Positions 34,121 to 45,746 of a stretch of DNA of 64,000 nucleotides are shown piece after piece; positions within the stretch are counted from its first letter, which is position 1; every line of letters starts with the position of its first letter. The translations under genes and the position numbers were made by a program. A model generated the notes under the pieces. It was given only the letters and a program-made list of their open reading frames with translations, was not told the origin of the DNA and made no database searches. Source of the stretch: Parastagonospora avenae f. sp. tritici 18332-5 (taxonomy: Eukaryota > Ascomycota > Dothideomycetes > Pleosporales > Phaeosphaeriaceae); assembly GCA_022559985.1 (NCBI GenBank), contig JAFJTR010000008.1, positions 372,001-436,000 of the forward strand. Direction: 5' to 3'.

Positions 34121-37100
34121 ATGCCGCCGAAACGCAAGAACAAGGCAGCCAAGGCAGCATCCGTCCTGCCCCAAAAGAAGCCGCGTAAGTTTGCACGCTC
34201 TCGCATCAACATCTCAAGCGACCATGTGTTCGCAGCATATTCTTTACTAACGACCTTGGCACAGCACATACGGCTAGCGAGGGTCCGGGCACTAGTAGGC
34301 CGGGGCAGGTTCGTCGCAACAGCCTTGGTGGAAGAACGTCGCATCTACCACCATTCTCTATGACAACAAGACGCGGCGCGAAGACTGCGTCGGCGGCATC
34401 AAGCGCAAACTCTGGCAGCCGTCGCAGCTCGCTTGATGATGTTGCGCAACTCCAGGATGCACCATCCGACTCTGAAGATGAAGGACCAGCCAAGGATTCT
34501 GGTTCGCCCATGTCCAATGGCTCTTCTAACAACAAAACATTCATAAACGACTCTATCACTGTCGCGACAACCGCGCCAACAAGAACAGCTGGCAAGAAGA
34601 GGCGCGCATCAGATTCGACGCAGTCTAGTAATACCCTCAAAACGCGCCCCAGTAATGGTCTTACCCGAAATCAAAGCGATCTCTCCGAGCAACAACCGCG
34701 CAGGAAGAAGCGCAAAACAGCCGCTGGAACCCCTGCAGAATCTGCGGATCAACCCCCTGAGTTGACCGATGCGAGTACCGCGCCGAATTCACCTGAGCAG
34801 CTTCCAGATGTTGATGGAAATCACAGCCTTCAAAATGTGCTGCCGACTAATGGTGATGCCCCTGCCAAAACCGGCAGGCGGCTGCCCGGACGTCGACGCC
34901 AACCGCATCCGGACATCAACATCGAGACGGATCTGCGTCGCCAGCTTAAACTCAAGATGGATTATCGCAGCCTCGCAAAAGTTCAAAAGTCAATACTCGA
35001 GGAATTGTCGAAGCGCACACTCAACAATCTGGACAAGGACCGAAACTTCCATACGCAATGTCCAGAATACAAGCCACTCATGGCGCAATTGGACGAGCGC
35101 AGAAATGGTCGTGTAAACCAGATCCATGCAGTGCGCACTTATCGTATGGAGCATTTAGAGCGTGTACGCATCGCAGAAGAGCATATCCAAAAGGAGCAAT
35201 ACATTGTAGGTCAATCACTTCCTGGGGTAAACAACACAACTGACTAAGCAAGAACCGGTTCCATGATCTGCAAGACGATTTCTTACTACAGTGCTACTTC
35301 CGTATGAAGCAAATCGAGCGTGAGATGAAGGGCGAGGACGCAGACGCGACCGACGATGAGGTGTGTACATATTATGACCCTGACTTGACTTGACACAAGC
35401 TGACAATTGTAGGACAACATTCTTCCACCAACATACACAGATGAGCCACATCATGATGTTGAAGATCGCATTGGTTCAAAGTATGCTTCGCGTAGCAGAG
35501 CCTATGTCGAGGCCGACAGAGAGCTTGAAGATGATGCGCGACGAAGACGATTTGCACTGGCCAGGGAAGCTTTCGTCGCCAAAGACGAAGACGCTGACGA
35601 CTCGATCGAAGAAGCTACCGGCGGCTTTGCCCGATTTGCTGGCCCTGACCGTGACCAAGCAATTGCTCATCACAACCTCATGAGTATGGTCGATGCTGCA
35701 GTCGAACTGGAACGAACACCCACGCCCACACCCATGCCTGCGGAGCGCACGGAGGTACCACCGGTCCAGGTGATACCAAACGCCCACGCTGTAGACCTCA
35801 TGATGCTTGCGGAATTGTCGACGCAACAGAAACACGACGATGCCAACCGGAATATGCCATATGCAGATGAACAGCCTCAACTTGACGATCAATTTGACGA
35901 GCCCAAGCCCGAGCCTCCACGAGCCGCGACTCCGCCCGTGACCCACGAGCTTACCAGGCAGGTATCGCCACTTGAAGTGCCACTGCCAATGCCTCAGTCT
36001 TCACAGGCCGCGCATAGCAGTCCGATCAAAGCTAGCCCGGCCACTCCGCAGCCATCTCTACAAAAGTCTCACTCAGAGTCAAATGGCTTACCAATAGTTT
36101 CTAGAGATGCATTACCAGCGCGAGTTTCGACACACAGAATCATGGACATTCTGAACAACGATCAGGATGTACCCATGTTCCGCCCAAGAGAGTCGCAGCC
36201 GCCACAACCCACGCAACAAGAGCCTAGTACTCCTATAATGCGCGCATCTGCAGTCAGTCAACATAATACCCCTTCGCATGACACTGCACCCATTTTAGAC
36301 GCAGCTGTTGACAATGAACAGCCGGTTGATCAGGCTCTCATGGACGCTCTTGGGGGAAGACCTAGTGAACCTCCCTCACCACACGCGAATCACCAACCTC
36401 GGTCGTGGCAGAGTGCTGCACCCGCACGAGAACCGGAAGAAGCGCCTCGTAGGAAAGATCCCCTGCAGAAGATTAGGGAGTTGCTTGATAGAAAGGCTCG
36501 CGAACATGGAAGGGAGCCTCCTGAGCGGTCTCAATACCGGGTCGGCGGACCATCGTTCTTGCCACGTGTGTCGAGCATGCAAGCTGCACAAGACCGACAA
36601 GACGTTGCTGGCTACGATCCAACGCGTCCATCGGCGGGTCTTTATAGTGCATCATCTAGTGCTACCCCTTCGTATCCTACGTCTACTCGAAGAGAGTCTC
36701 AGGATCACGGACCGCCACGCTGGGACCAAGACAGACGCATGAGTGGTTCGCAAGCGCCGCAGCAGCCCAGCCAATCGCCCTACAGCAACCCATCTCAGCC
36801 TCATCAGAGTGAGCACAACCGTACATCATCAACGCCGTCAGCACACCAGAGTCCATATACTCTACCACCAGGCTCATTACCTCTACCTCCAAAACCTCCT
36901 GGTCCACCACCACCAGTCAACTTTCGTTTCGCACACTACGATCCTGCGCCACCTCGATCTTCATATCCGCCCACATCACCTAGTTACCCACCGAGCTCAC
37001 ATCCCCCTCCGCTCGGCCCACCATCATCACAATACCCGCCTTACCAGCCACTATATCAAAGTGGCTATGTCCCACCCCCGGGCTCATTTCAAGCGCCACC

Positions 37101-37464
37101 TCCTCCGCCGCCACATCTCGGTCCTTACCAACCGCCTAAGATCCAACAATATGGCGGTCAAACAATTCTCCCCGCAAGCATGGCACCCCCACCTAATTTC
37201 GCGCCACACATGCCTTATCATGGCCAACAAGCTCCGTCTCTACCACCGCCAACGCAGCCAGCATATTCTACGCCGCAAGGCCCGCCGCCACAGCAGCAGC
37301 AGCAGCAACAGCAGCAGTATGAACCTCAGCGTGGACAAGAGACGCGTGCTGGTGAGCGACCAGAGCCGCAACCGAGGCCGAGACGGCAATATAGAAGCTG
37401 GCATGCTCCAGGCACGCAGTTCAGGACGTACCAAGGACCGAAGGGACCGAGGAAGGAGACCTAG
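34121..37464 (+). CDS. Large disordered, Pro/Gln-rich nuclear-type protein, unknown
   Basis: Spliced model: exons 34121-34184, 34265-35205, 35253-35360 and 35413-37464, with introns of 80, 47 and 52 nt; 1054 residues. The N terminus is basic (MPPKRKNKAAKAASV), like a nuclear localisation signal. Residues about 20-240 are Ser/Pro-rich with further basic clusters (RRKKRKT). The only ordered-looking part is about 260-440, a helical block with KMDYRSLAKVQKSILEELSK, PEYKPLMAQLDERRNGRVNQ and LLQCYFRMKQIEREMKGE; introns 2 and 3 lie in it. The last 500 residues are Pro, Ser, Gln and Tyr-rich, with a run of nine Gln near residue 995 and a basic end (RPRRQYRSWHAPGTQFRTYQ). This fits a chromatin or transcription-associated scaffold, but I do not recognise the family. 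Confidence 0.8.
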
Positions 37465-37908
37465 AGCTCACGTATTAGGAACTAGCTTCATGCTGAGATC
37501 TGAGAGGGAAGGTGTTGGTCATTCATATACATCTTGACATTCCCCCTTTTTGTTATTGCTATCATTTCAAGACTTGGATAGTCTGACTGTTTTTCCAGCA
37601 TTGGAGTTGCATAGCGTGGCATAGTCAATTTGCCTGTTTGTCTGTTTGTTTTGTTCTTTCTCCCAGATACTACGGGCGGATGCTTTGGGGTTTTGGTTCT
37701 GCATCATGTCTTCGGACACGGAGCTCTTGCTATAGTGTAGTTTTTGATATCATTGCTAATATGTACAATTACGTTTGTTCACAATGGAGCCAAAAGAGAG
37801 TCTTTCGTGATTTGAATAGGCAAAATCGAATGGTTGTTTGGGTATCACTAATGCTAAACTTGAACATCTGGTCGAGCACTTCGACGCAGACCCCTCTCAT
37901 CTAAAACT
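37465..37908. other. Convergent 3' flank
   Basis: About 440 T-rich bases between the stop codons of the Pro/Gln-rich protein (+) and the ESS-2 homologue (-). They presumably hold both polyadenylation regions. Nothing else was seen. Confidence 0.5.
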
Positions 37909-39345
37909 TCAGGTCTTCCTCTTCGTCCGACTCGTAGGCGTCCACTCCCTCCCCAACGTACTCCCACTCCCCCCTTTCGCAGGACCGAACCCCCCAGCCC
38001 GATTCCCCCTCGGCGTCCCCCCACCCACTCGCTCAAACAACCTCTGCGCTGCGGGCGTCAAATCGCCCTTCCCCTTTCTCCCCGGTGTCATCCCCGGCGT
38101 CATCCCCCCCGCCACCCCTCCCGCCCTAGGTGTCGGCGCGGACAAAAACCGCGGCGTCTCCGACGTGAAAATGCCCAGCCCCTTCCCTGCGCCCACGGGA
38201 TTCTTGTCCGACCGACTCGCGCCGATTTTCTCCACCATCTTGTGGTGCATTTTCTCGCGCTCGCTGGCCTCGTTGATAGTAAACGGAGAAGCCTTGTTAC
38301 TCCCATCGACACCGTAGCGCGCGAGAAGGTCTGTGGGCGCGTCATCCTCGTCGTCGGAGGGTGGATGCGCGTCGACGAAAGCGTACCCCTTGACACGCGG
38401 GGTTTCGCTGCCTGTGTAGCCCGCTTCGCTGGGATTGAGGCGCGGGTTTCCCGACACAGCGGCGCGGATGGAGGATAGTGTTGGGCTTGAGGGGCGCGGG
38501 GGCTCGGCTTCGGGGGCAGGCAGGCGGGTGTTGTTATACAGGACTTGTTTCTGGGGGGCGAGGGAGGCGGATTCGGCGGCTTGGGCGCGTGTCGGGGCCC
38601 ATGATTCGACACTGTCGGGAGCGAACATGAGGGAGTTGAAGGCAGTGTGCTTGGTGCCTGTGGGTGCAGCGGGGCGGTCGTCGAGATTTGCGCTGGGGCG
38701 GACGAGATCTTTTGATTCGTTTGCGGCGGCGCGGGCTTGGAGGACTTTGTGCTGTGCGATGCGCTGCTTAGAGGCGTACGTGTTACCGTCGCGGAGCCAG
38801 GCGTCTTTTGCGAATTTCTTCTCGTTTTGCGCATCGATGATACGACTGAAGCTTTCTTGGTCTTCGCTCGTGTATTTGGCTTGGAAGGCGCCGAGGCTCA
38901 TGTTGAGGTCGACATTGTCTAGCTTTCCGAGGCCTTCGTCTTCGTCACCGGCTTCAGATGGGGTAATGCTGGCTGGCGTGTCTGCGCCCCAGACACTTGG
39001 TGTGCGATCTGTGCTACCACCTGGTCTGTCGAATCGCGTGCGCTCTGAGACTCTTCTTCGACCACTCGGTAGAGGCGTCATGGCTTGTGTAAGCTTCTTC
39101 CCGGCCTCGCGTATCCATGACTTGTCCTTGCTCTCCACAGCATTCAAGTACTCTCGCTGGGCATCTGCTTCTGCTAAACCAGGGAAGAAGTCGCGGCGGA
39201 TAATGTGCGAAACGGCAGAGACATAAGTGTCCTCGTCAAGGACAGTCGTTGGGCGCTTGATTCTCTTGGGAGCCGGAGGCGGCGCCATGAGTGCGGAGGA
39301 GGCATCGCGCTTTGTGAGCGCTTTCGAGCTCGACGAGGCGGACAT
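37909..39345 (-). CDS. ESS-2 (DGCR14/Es2) splicing-associated nuclear protein
   Basis: A single exon of 478 residues. The ESS-2 family signature is at the start: KRIKRPTTVLDEDTYVSAVS, IIRRDFFPGL, then AQREYLNAVES. The middle block also fits (NMSLGAFQAKYTSEDQESFS, then DAQNEKKFAKDAWL, and KHTAFNSLMFAPDS). Near the C terminus are TPRVKGYAFVDAHPPSD, INEASEREKMHHKMVEKIG and LTPAAQRLF. ESS-2 proteins are nuclear and associate with the spliceosome C complex. I chose ATG 39345 (MSASSSSKALTKRD), since the upstream frame lacks another ATG. A second frame, shifted at a run of six G (plus-strand C at 37969-37974), would end instead in an acidic tail stopping at 37901; see findings. Confidence 0.9.
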   Translation of the reverse strand: MSASSSSKALTKRDASSALMAPPPAPKRIKRPTTVLDEDTYVSAVSHIIRRDFFPGLAEADAQREYLNAVESKDKSWIREAGKKLTQAMTPLPSGRRRVSERTRFDRPGGSTDRTPSVWGADTPASITPSEAGDEDEGLGKLDNVDLNMSLGAFQAKYTSEDQESFSRIIDAQNEKKFAKDAWLRDGNTYASKQRIAQHKVLQARAAANESKDLVRPSANLDDRPAAPTGTKHTAFNSLMFAPDSVESWAPTRAQAAESASLAPQKQVLYNNTRLPAPEAEPPRPSSPTLSSIRAAVSGNPRLNPSEAGYTGSETPRVKGYAFVDAHPPSDDEDDAPTDLLARYGVDGSNKASPFTINEASEREKMHHKMVEKIGASRSDKNPVGAGKGLGIFTSETPRFLSAPTPRAGGVAGGMTPGMTPGRKGKGDLTPAAQRLFERVGGGTPRGNRAGGFGPAKGGSGSTLGREWTPTSRTKRKT

Positions 39346-39982
39346 GGTGGTGTAGTAGCTGTGGGGTTGGTGACGTCGGGTGGAGGTAGTGACGCGAGAT
39401 GGCAAGCCCGGGGGCGATCTTGACGAAGTTTCAGGGTAGCGAATACATCAAGCTATTTCTACCATCTATGAGCGAGGGTGTGTTGGAGTGGTGACGGAGT
39501 GAGTGCAGGTTGGCGCAAAGCGACTTTCTTGGGCATTGTTATCTCGCCTGGGCAGAATCGTGCTCACCGCCTTCAGCCCTATCAGATATGCGAGATATGT
39601 GAACGCACCTGCATACGCCTCGGGCAGATCCACATAAGCAATCGTGGATCTGGAACTCTGTCACACGACCTAATGTCAGTGGTAGCTGTGGCTGGTAGTT
39701 CCTTAACAGCTTATGGGCAGCGCCAGCATTCAGTGACGCAGCCAAATGCTGGTGAAATATCACATCTGAGCAAAACAAGTCATTGCGCGAAAATCATGGT
39801 ATCATTCAGTTCCTCGTGCGAGAAAACAATAGTCCCTGGCGCCGTAGTATCATGCTTTTCAATGCCGTACCGTCCCGACGGGGCCCTTCTCGAAAGACGT
39901 TCATGTCTTATTCCGCTTCAGTTGCCAATCCAGCTGAAGCTGTGAATATCAGAGGGCGCACCAACATCCCAGCCAAGATGAT
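39346..39982. other. Intergenic region, ESS-2 promoter and eIF6 3' flank
   Basis: About 640 bp between two minus-strand genes. It contains the ESS-2 promoter and the 3' UTR of eIF6. No supported gene. Confidence 0.5.
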
Positions 39983-40912
39983 CTAGTAGAAAGACTCAAC
40001 CATGGCATCCTTGTGCGTGGTGTTAATGTTGCTGGGTCCGTTGCCCTCGCCGAGCCTGAAGACAGACTCGACGACCGAGAGTTCGGTAGCGGTTGTGTCG
40101 AGACCTGCATATGACATTAGCATTCCGTTACCCGATACTCATGCAAAACATACCAGTGACAGCCATCCAGTCGTTAACGACCATACCAGCACCGACAACT
40201 GCGCTTCCGCGGTTCACACTACCCGCCACAAGCGGTACCTGCAGCAAACTCGACAGCTCGTCCTGGTCCTGAATGCTTGTCTTGGGGTGCACAATACCGC
40301 CCTGATTGCTCAGCGCCATATAGCTACCCGTGAGCACATTATCCGCAATCGTCTGCCTGAACACCTCGACGCCTAGCGCATCTGCTATTATCTCCTCCGT
40401 CTCGCGCTCGATATCTGGGTGTACAAGGGCGACATGGTCGTTGCAACATATTACGTTGCCGAGCGCTGATAACCGCTCTTCTATCCTCTGGATCTTGACG
40501 CTGTCTGGTATCGAATTTCGCAGGTGTTGCAGTTCTTGGTCGGTTGTGGTAGTGGGCACGAGGAGGCCCTTCTTGTTGCCTGCGGTGAGGCGTCCGACTA
40601 TGCGCGTTCCGGCGATTGTGGCGTGGCAGATGGGGATGACGTCTTGGAGTTCGGCTTCGAAGACACTGGGGACATGTTAGTATAGAGGTGGTTCTTGCGT
40701 GGCGCATGCGCGGTAGTGGCACTGCATTGGAGATGCACATACCTGTAGAAGTTCTCTGAAGCTCCGACTGCGACAATCGCATATGCGTTTGTGAGTGTTG
40801 AGAAGACACCGACTCTGCGCGACCATATGTTAGTACAAATTCTCTTCTGTAAGCTCGTGCGAAGCTTCAGCACTTACTCGTTCGAGTTCTCGAATTGTGC
40901 GCGGACAGCCAT
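39983..40912 (-). CDS. TIF6: Translation initiation factor eIF6 (60S anti-association factor)
   Basis: Four exons: 40912-40878, 40814-40743, 40665-40154 and 40104-39983; introns 63, 77 and 49 nt. The product is 246 residues, matching yeast Tif6 (245). The sequence is a clear eIF6: MAVRAQFENSNEVGVFSTLT at the start, then AIVAVGASENFYSVFEAELQ, CHATIAGTRIVGRLTAGNKK, GLLVPTTTTDQELQHLRNSI, the NVICCNDHVALVHPDI block, LTGSYMALSNQGGIVHPKTS and VVGAGMVVNDWMAVTGLDTT. eIF6 binds the 60S subunit, is needed for its biogenesis and export, and blocks premature joining to 40S. The third intron sits exactly at the Gly of MAVTG. The upstream intergenic region of about 1.3 kb carries its promoter. Confidence 0.97.
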
Positions 40913-42258
40913 GATTGCGGTCTCGGTAGTACTTGTTTGCTGAGTGTATGAAGAGGCAGAAGAGGTCAGTGTGGGTAGAGAGTTGGTTGTCGCGTGCTTT
41001 AGACGTGCTTGTGTTTGCTGAGAAAACTGTGAGAAGGCGGGACCATCCATTTACATCACTCTAGCCCCGCTGCCCATTCGGTACTAGCGCCCGCCCGCAT
41101 ATGGCTGCGTTCGACTCATCCTGACAAACGCTGAACAACCACCTTACTCCGCCCCAGCTGCATCTACAATCAGTGAAAATGCGATGACTGTTCACAATTC
41201 GACTCATAACCGTATCCTCGGTATCGCGCAGCCTCGCTGTCGGGATCGCAAGCCTTGGGAGCTATGGCTCCCTCATTTCGCGCTTCAGGCACACCCCCGT
41301 GTTCGTCTCGACATGGGTTGCACGTTCACATCTACCCATTCTGACCGTGCACCTCATCTTGGACAGGTGCCAGCCACATTGACAGACCAGGCAAAGCCCG
41401 CCGTAACCTCTAACAACCGCCTTCGGTGCATGAACTAGAAGCATGTTCGTCGGCCGCGCGAGTCGCAGGTACAGCGCGTGCATCTGGGTCAAAATCGCAA
41501 AATAACATTCTGAATAGCTATGCGCAGCTGAAGCCAGATGTATTCGCGCTCGAGAACCATATATGAATAATCGTCACTAGACCTGAGGATCTCCAGGACG
41601 TGCTATCGAGTTGACGATAGCAAGCCATGTTAATCCTCCGATCGCATTGATGCGATCGGCCACACGACTCGCAATCAGACAGGGCTACAAGAAAACGCAC
41701 AGACTAGAAGGTAAATCGTTGTATTCGCGTCCCATCATGTCGTTGACGTGGATGTACCGCATGACTATAATTACAAAGATCGTATCGTTGTCCAAGCAGT
41801 GCATAATGCACTGACTCTAAGATCGTCCCGGTGACCTTTTCTAAACGGTCAATCTGCAAATCCGCCAGTATCTCCAAAGGCCCGAAATTCGAAATGAACA
41901 AATGGGGTAGTATGCGAGAAGTAAAAATAAGAAACGCCCGCTAAGCTATGCTGTGCACAATGCGCTAAGGTCGAGGAAGTTGGATAGGAAAGAGTTGTAC
42001 AGGCGTGGCGAGTGCGTAAACTTGACTGTGAGACAGAGACGAAGAGTCGTATCGTACAGGGTGTCATGTCGTAACACGTTCGCCAGTAAACATTAACATG
42101 CGTAGATGTCGTGAATATTCATAAGAAAAGGAAAGGATTCGCATGATTGCGGTTGATGTGGTGTCAATATGAGACGAGGAGTAGATGATGGAGGATATAG
42201 ATGGTAGAAATGTGATGTTGGGTTGGCGCAGTGCCTTGGGAATCAAGTAAATCAAATG
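40913..42258. other. Intergenic region, eIF6 promoter and 3' flank of Ser-rich gene
   Basis: About 1.35 kb between two minus-strand genes. Only short frames without domains. No RNA gene or repeat was identified. Confidence 0.5.
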
Positions 42259-44654
42259 CTACGACATTCTCGAGACGAGAATGGCTAATGCGATGATTAC
42301 GCCAATCTATATGAAGTCAGTATATATGATCACCGCCTAGGGGTAGTGTCGTGAACTCACAAGGAGGGTCCCAATCGCGGACATTATGCGATTGAGATTG
42401 CGCCACCATGTCGCTTTTTGGAAGGCCTTGTCGTCGATCGCCCCCATATTACGTGCGAACTGTTGCTCAAGGTCTGTCTGGCTCCGTGCTTCGATATGGT
42501 TCGGGTCGAGTGGAAGGGGCAGAAATGATGCGATCATCCATGCTAATAATCGTCGTTAATATACATGTTCATGCGCATGATGTGGAGCACATCCGGGGTG
42601 GGGACATACCGAAGGGAAAGATAAAGCCAAGGCAGAAGAGCAGGATTTGGCGGTTTTGACGGCCAAAGAGCGTGGTGTGAAGATCGCTGTCAAGTGATGG
42701 TGCTTTCCATGCGCTGTAGCGTGAAGCACCTCCTCGTCGGTCGGTCCGTAGGTGTGGAGTTGACCAACCACTGAGAGGCTGCATTTGAGGTCCAAGAGCG
42801 TACACGCCGTCTTCCACCGAATGGATCTCGTCTTCGAGGTCGATTGTGTCTGCCTGTGAAGCTCGATTGCGCGGTCGATTGCGCGGCCGGTAGATGCTGA
42901 AGGGGAAATTACCGTCGGACGGTGTTTGCGAGCGAGCACTATGTGATGTGGGCAATCGGAGGCTTTCTGAAGACTCTGATGCTGGCGCGCCGATTGAGAC
43001 TCTTTCTCCCTTTCGGTAATATACTCTGCACGAACATTAGCTTCAGACTCGCAAAAGGAGTAAAAATTGCATACCTTGCCCATCCTGGAATTGTATTCTG
43101 GACAAAAGTGGATAGGTCTGATTGTGCTGTGCCTGGGCGCGAATCGCTATCTGAAAGTGAACTGTTGCTGCGTTGTCTGCGCAGATAGCCAGAGGTCTTC
43201 ATCCGAAGAGGAACGCTGATAGGCAACGGAGAGATGGTATCGAGGTGTTCTCCTCCATCGCTGCCGTCGTTTGAGGATCGCGGTACAGGAGAAAATAATG
43301 GCAGAGGCAGTGCCGAGTTCTCGATATGTCCCTCTGAAGAGACGTTGTCGACCGAAGAGACGTTGTCAACGGATGACTGTCCACTGCCGAGACTGAGCAC
43401 TCGTGGCCGCGGGTAGCTTGGGCGACGACCCCCATTGAAGTTGCCGTTGAAGCTCTCTTGCGACTGCGACCTAGTGTAAGACCTCGAAATGCGCGCAATC
43501 GATTGCGAATCGCGCTCGGTGACGGAAGGGATCGTAGACAGCTGGGAGCTCCATTGGTGCACAAGCGAGCGGTCTTGCATTCGGGATGCGAAATTAGGTA
43601 TGTTCTCGGGGTCGACACGCTGGCTGCTCGCCGCTGGCGCTTGTACAAGGGGAAAGGTGATTCGGGCTCCGCTCGCGAATGTTGCTGTGCGTGCTTCATG
43701 AAGTGTTGGTGAAGGGTGCGACGATGGGATGTTGTGGTGTGTTGGTTCAATGCTGGTGTATGAAATATCAGAAAAGGCAAAGGAAGCTTCAGAGGATTTT
43801 GTCTTCAGTACAGGTTGCGGACTGTCAGCGTCACCAGTGTTCGCAATCTGCCAATTCGCGGACTCGGAAGATGGCTCGTGCTTGTGACCTTTTGGGAACG
43901 GCTGGACGACAGTGATCGGGTCTTCGGCATTGCTATTTGCATTGGGCGAAGCGGCGGGTGACGTTGAAGCAAAGGATGCAGCAGATGCCTTAGGACTCAA
44001 TGCGCGTGCACGGCTCTCGAGGGATTCTCCACCGGCTGACGAGGGAGGAACGGCACGGATAGTCGATCGCTCAAGAGGTCTCTCTTCTTCAAGTACTTCA
44101 AGACCCTTCTCGAACTCTGTGAACTCTGGTGGAGGAGATGTCGGAGGTGTGCTACCCTGGGAGAACCTTAAGGACGAAGGTGTGTATGACGATGCGACAA
44201 GGGTGTCTGCATCTGATGCGCTGGTTGACGCAGACTGTCTGGCCTTCTTTTTCCGAGCAATCTGTAAGGGCGCCGGTGGCTGGAGCACGCGTGTCTTGCT
44301 TGCTTCGAATTTCGCAATGGTATTGGCGACCTGGCTCCCACTTGAAACACGAGATGTGGGTCTCTCAAACCCATAGCCCGGCGCATTGCGAGGAGGCGGG
44401 AGAATCTGACTGGCCTCGCTTGGAACTGGGTATTTCGAGTAGATGTCAGAGCCGGGATCTTCGACTATGCGGATGGTTGGTCCAGAATATTGATTGGATT
44501 GCGAATTTGTTCGGTCGTGGAGCGGCTTGCGGACAGGCGAGGCGTTTCGCGACTTTGATGTTGGCGGTGTAAATCTGGGAGTTTGGTCGAATGGCGACGA
44601 CAGCGAGGTTTGCCGTGATGATGTGCGTTTATGTGATGTGAGATCCGAAGACAT
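42259..44654 (-). CDS. Ser-rich protein with C-terminal membrane anchor, conserved fungal type
   Basis: Spliced model: exons 44654-43075, 43025-42610, 42542-42361 and 42306-42259, with introns of 49, 67 and 54 nt; 741 residues. About the first 500 residues are disordered, rich in Ser, Pro, Thr and Ala. The C-terminal part is better ordered: IPGWARVYYRKGERVSI, then YALGPQMQPLSGWSTPHLRT, then a hydrophobic span (RQILLFCLGFIFPFGAWMIA) and PLPLDPNHIEARSQTDLEQQ. WWRNLNRIMSAIGTLLIGVI begins a second hydrophobic segment that ends seven codons later at the stop, so the protein is probably anchored by its tail in an internal membrane. The last two exons close exactly on this span, which supports the model. 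An 18-bp tandem repeat gives SSVDNVSSVDNVSS. The molecular function is unknown. Confidence 0.82.
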
Positions 44655-45746
44655 GTTGGTGGGTGATATGTGGTGCGACCTATCCGGGGTGTTGAACGCG
44701 TGTGGAGACGGTGAAACCGGTCATTAATGATAGATAGGAATATGAACACGAAAAAAAAGAGAAAAGAAGGCGTAGTAGGGCCGTGGCAATGAGCGACTAG
44801 AAGCTGTACAAGGAAATAGTGAGTGGACGCCCGAAGGCATTAAAGAGAGTCGAAGTTTCGAAAAAGAGAGGATGAAGAAGAACAGTGGGCGACGTGTTCC
44901 AGGAGAAGACAGCGCTGCGGAGGAGCTCCGACCAAAAGAAGTTCGTGGGAATGCAAGCTGCAGGTTCGCTGCAGGGTGCTATGCGGTGTCCAATAGCCGG
45001 CTAAGCCCTGGCGGCGGTGTACCTAGGTGTAGCACGAGCCGCGGATCAGTCTTTTGTGCAGGTCAATCCTGTCACGGATGATTTCGAGCTTCGTCGCCCT
45101 CTCGTGCACTCTAATTGAGCTGATTTGAGCTTCACACCCGCCCCAGTAGGCTTCCTGATGGCCACCAGGATATCCTCGCGCGCACGAACGATGGTTCCTT
45201 AATCGATAGGCGATAAAGGCGGGTCGCGTCAGTGGACGGATAATAAAATTGCAATTATTTTAGGGAGCCAGTAGTGACGCGTGAGTGGCCACGGGCCGTT
45301 GACAGGTCTTCTGCCTCCTGGATCTGAGGCTGGCCACTGCGCGTTACAGGGGTACGCGACGGGATGATCTGGCGCGGTTCGGAGTGGCTCACGTGATGTC
45401 GGCGGTCGGGGGTGATTTTGGCAGAGCGTTGGTATCGATTGAAGGATGCGAAGGAGCTGGGCGAACCTGAGGGGAGTATATGACCACCCATGCTTTGGTA
45501 TTGCCATCGCCCGCTATAACAGCAGTGAGCACGCGCTTCTTGACGAGTGCTACTGCGCGTCTGTAACGACTTCATGGCACCACCTATCAAGGGCTGGAGA
45601 GCCGCTCTGGACGCTCTTTGGCACGTTGGTATGTCGCGAATCATTGGCCAGTGGAGCCTCTTTCACCATTTTTGACGCCCGCGCGACGACCCACACCGGA
45701 CAATACCCACGGCCGACTAGGCTCTGCGTTCTGTCGAAGCACGACG
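44655..45746. other. Divergent intergenic region, Ser-rich gene / RCE1
   Basis: About 1.1 kb with the promoters of both flanking genes. Overlapping short frames only, none supported. No RNA gene was found. Confidence 0.5.

Noticed and set aside
36743..37537. 264-codon His/Arg-rich frame
   Set aside because: It is a shifted reading of the Pro/Ser/Gln-rich repeat sequence of the 1054-residue protein.
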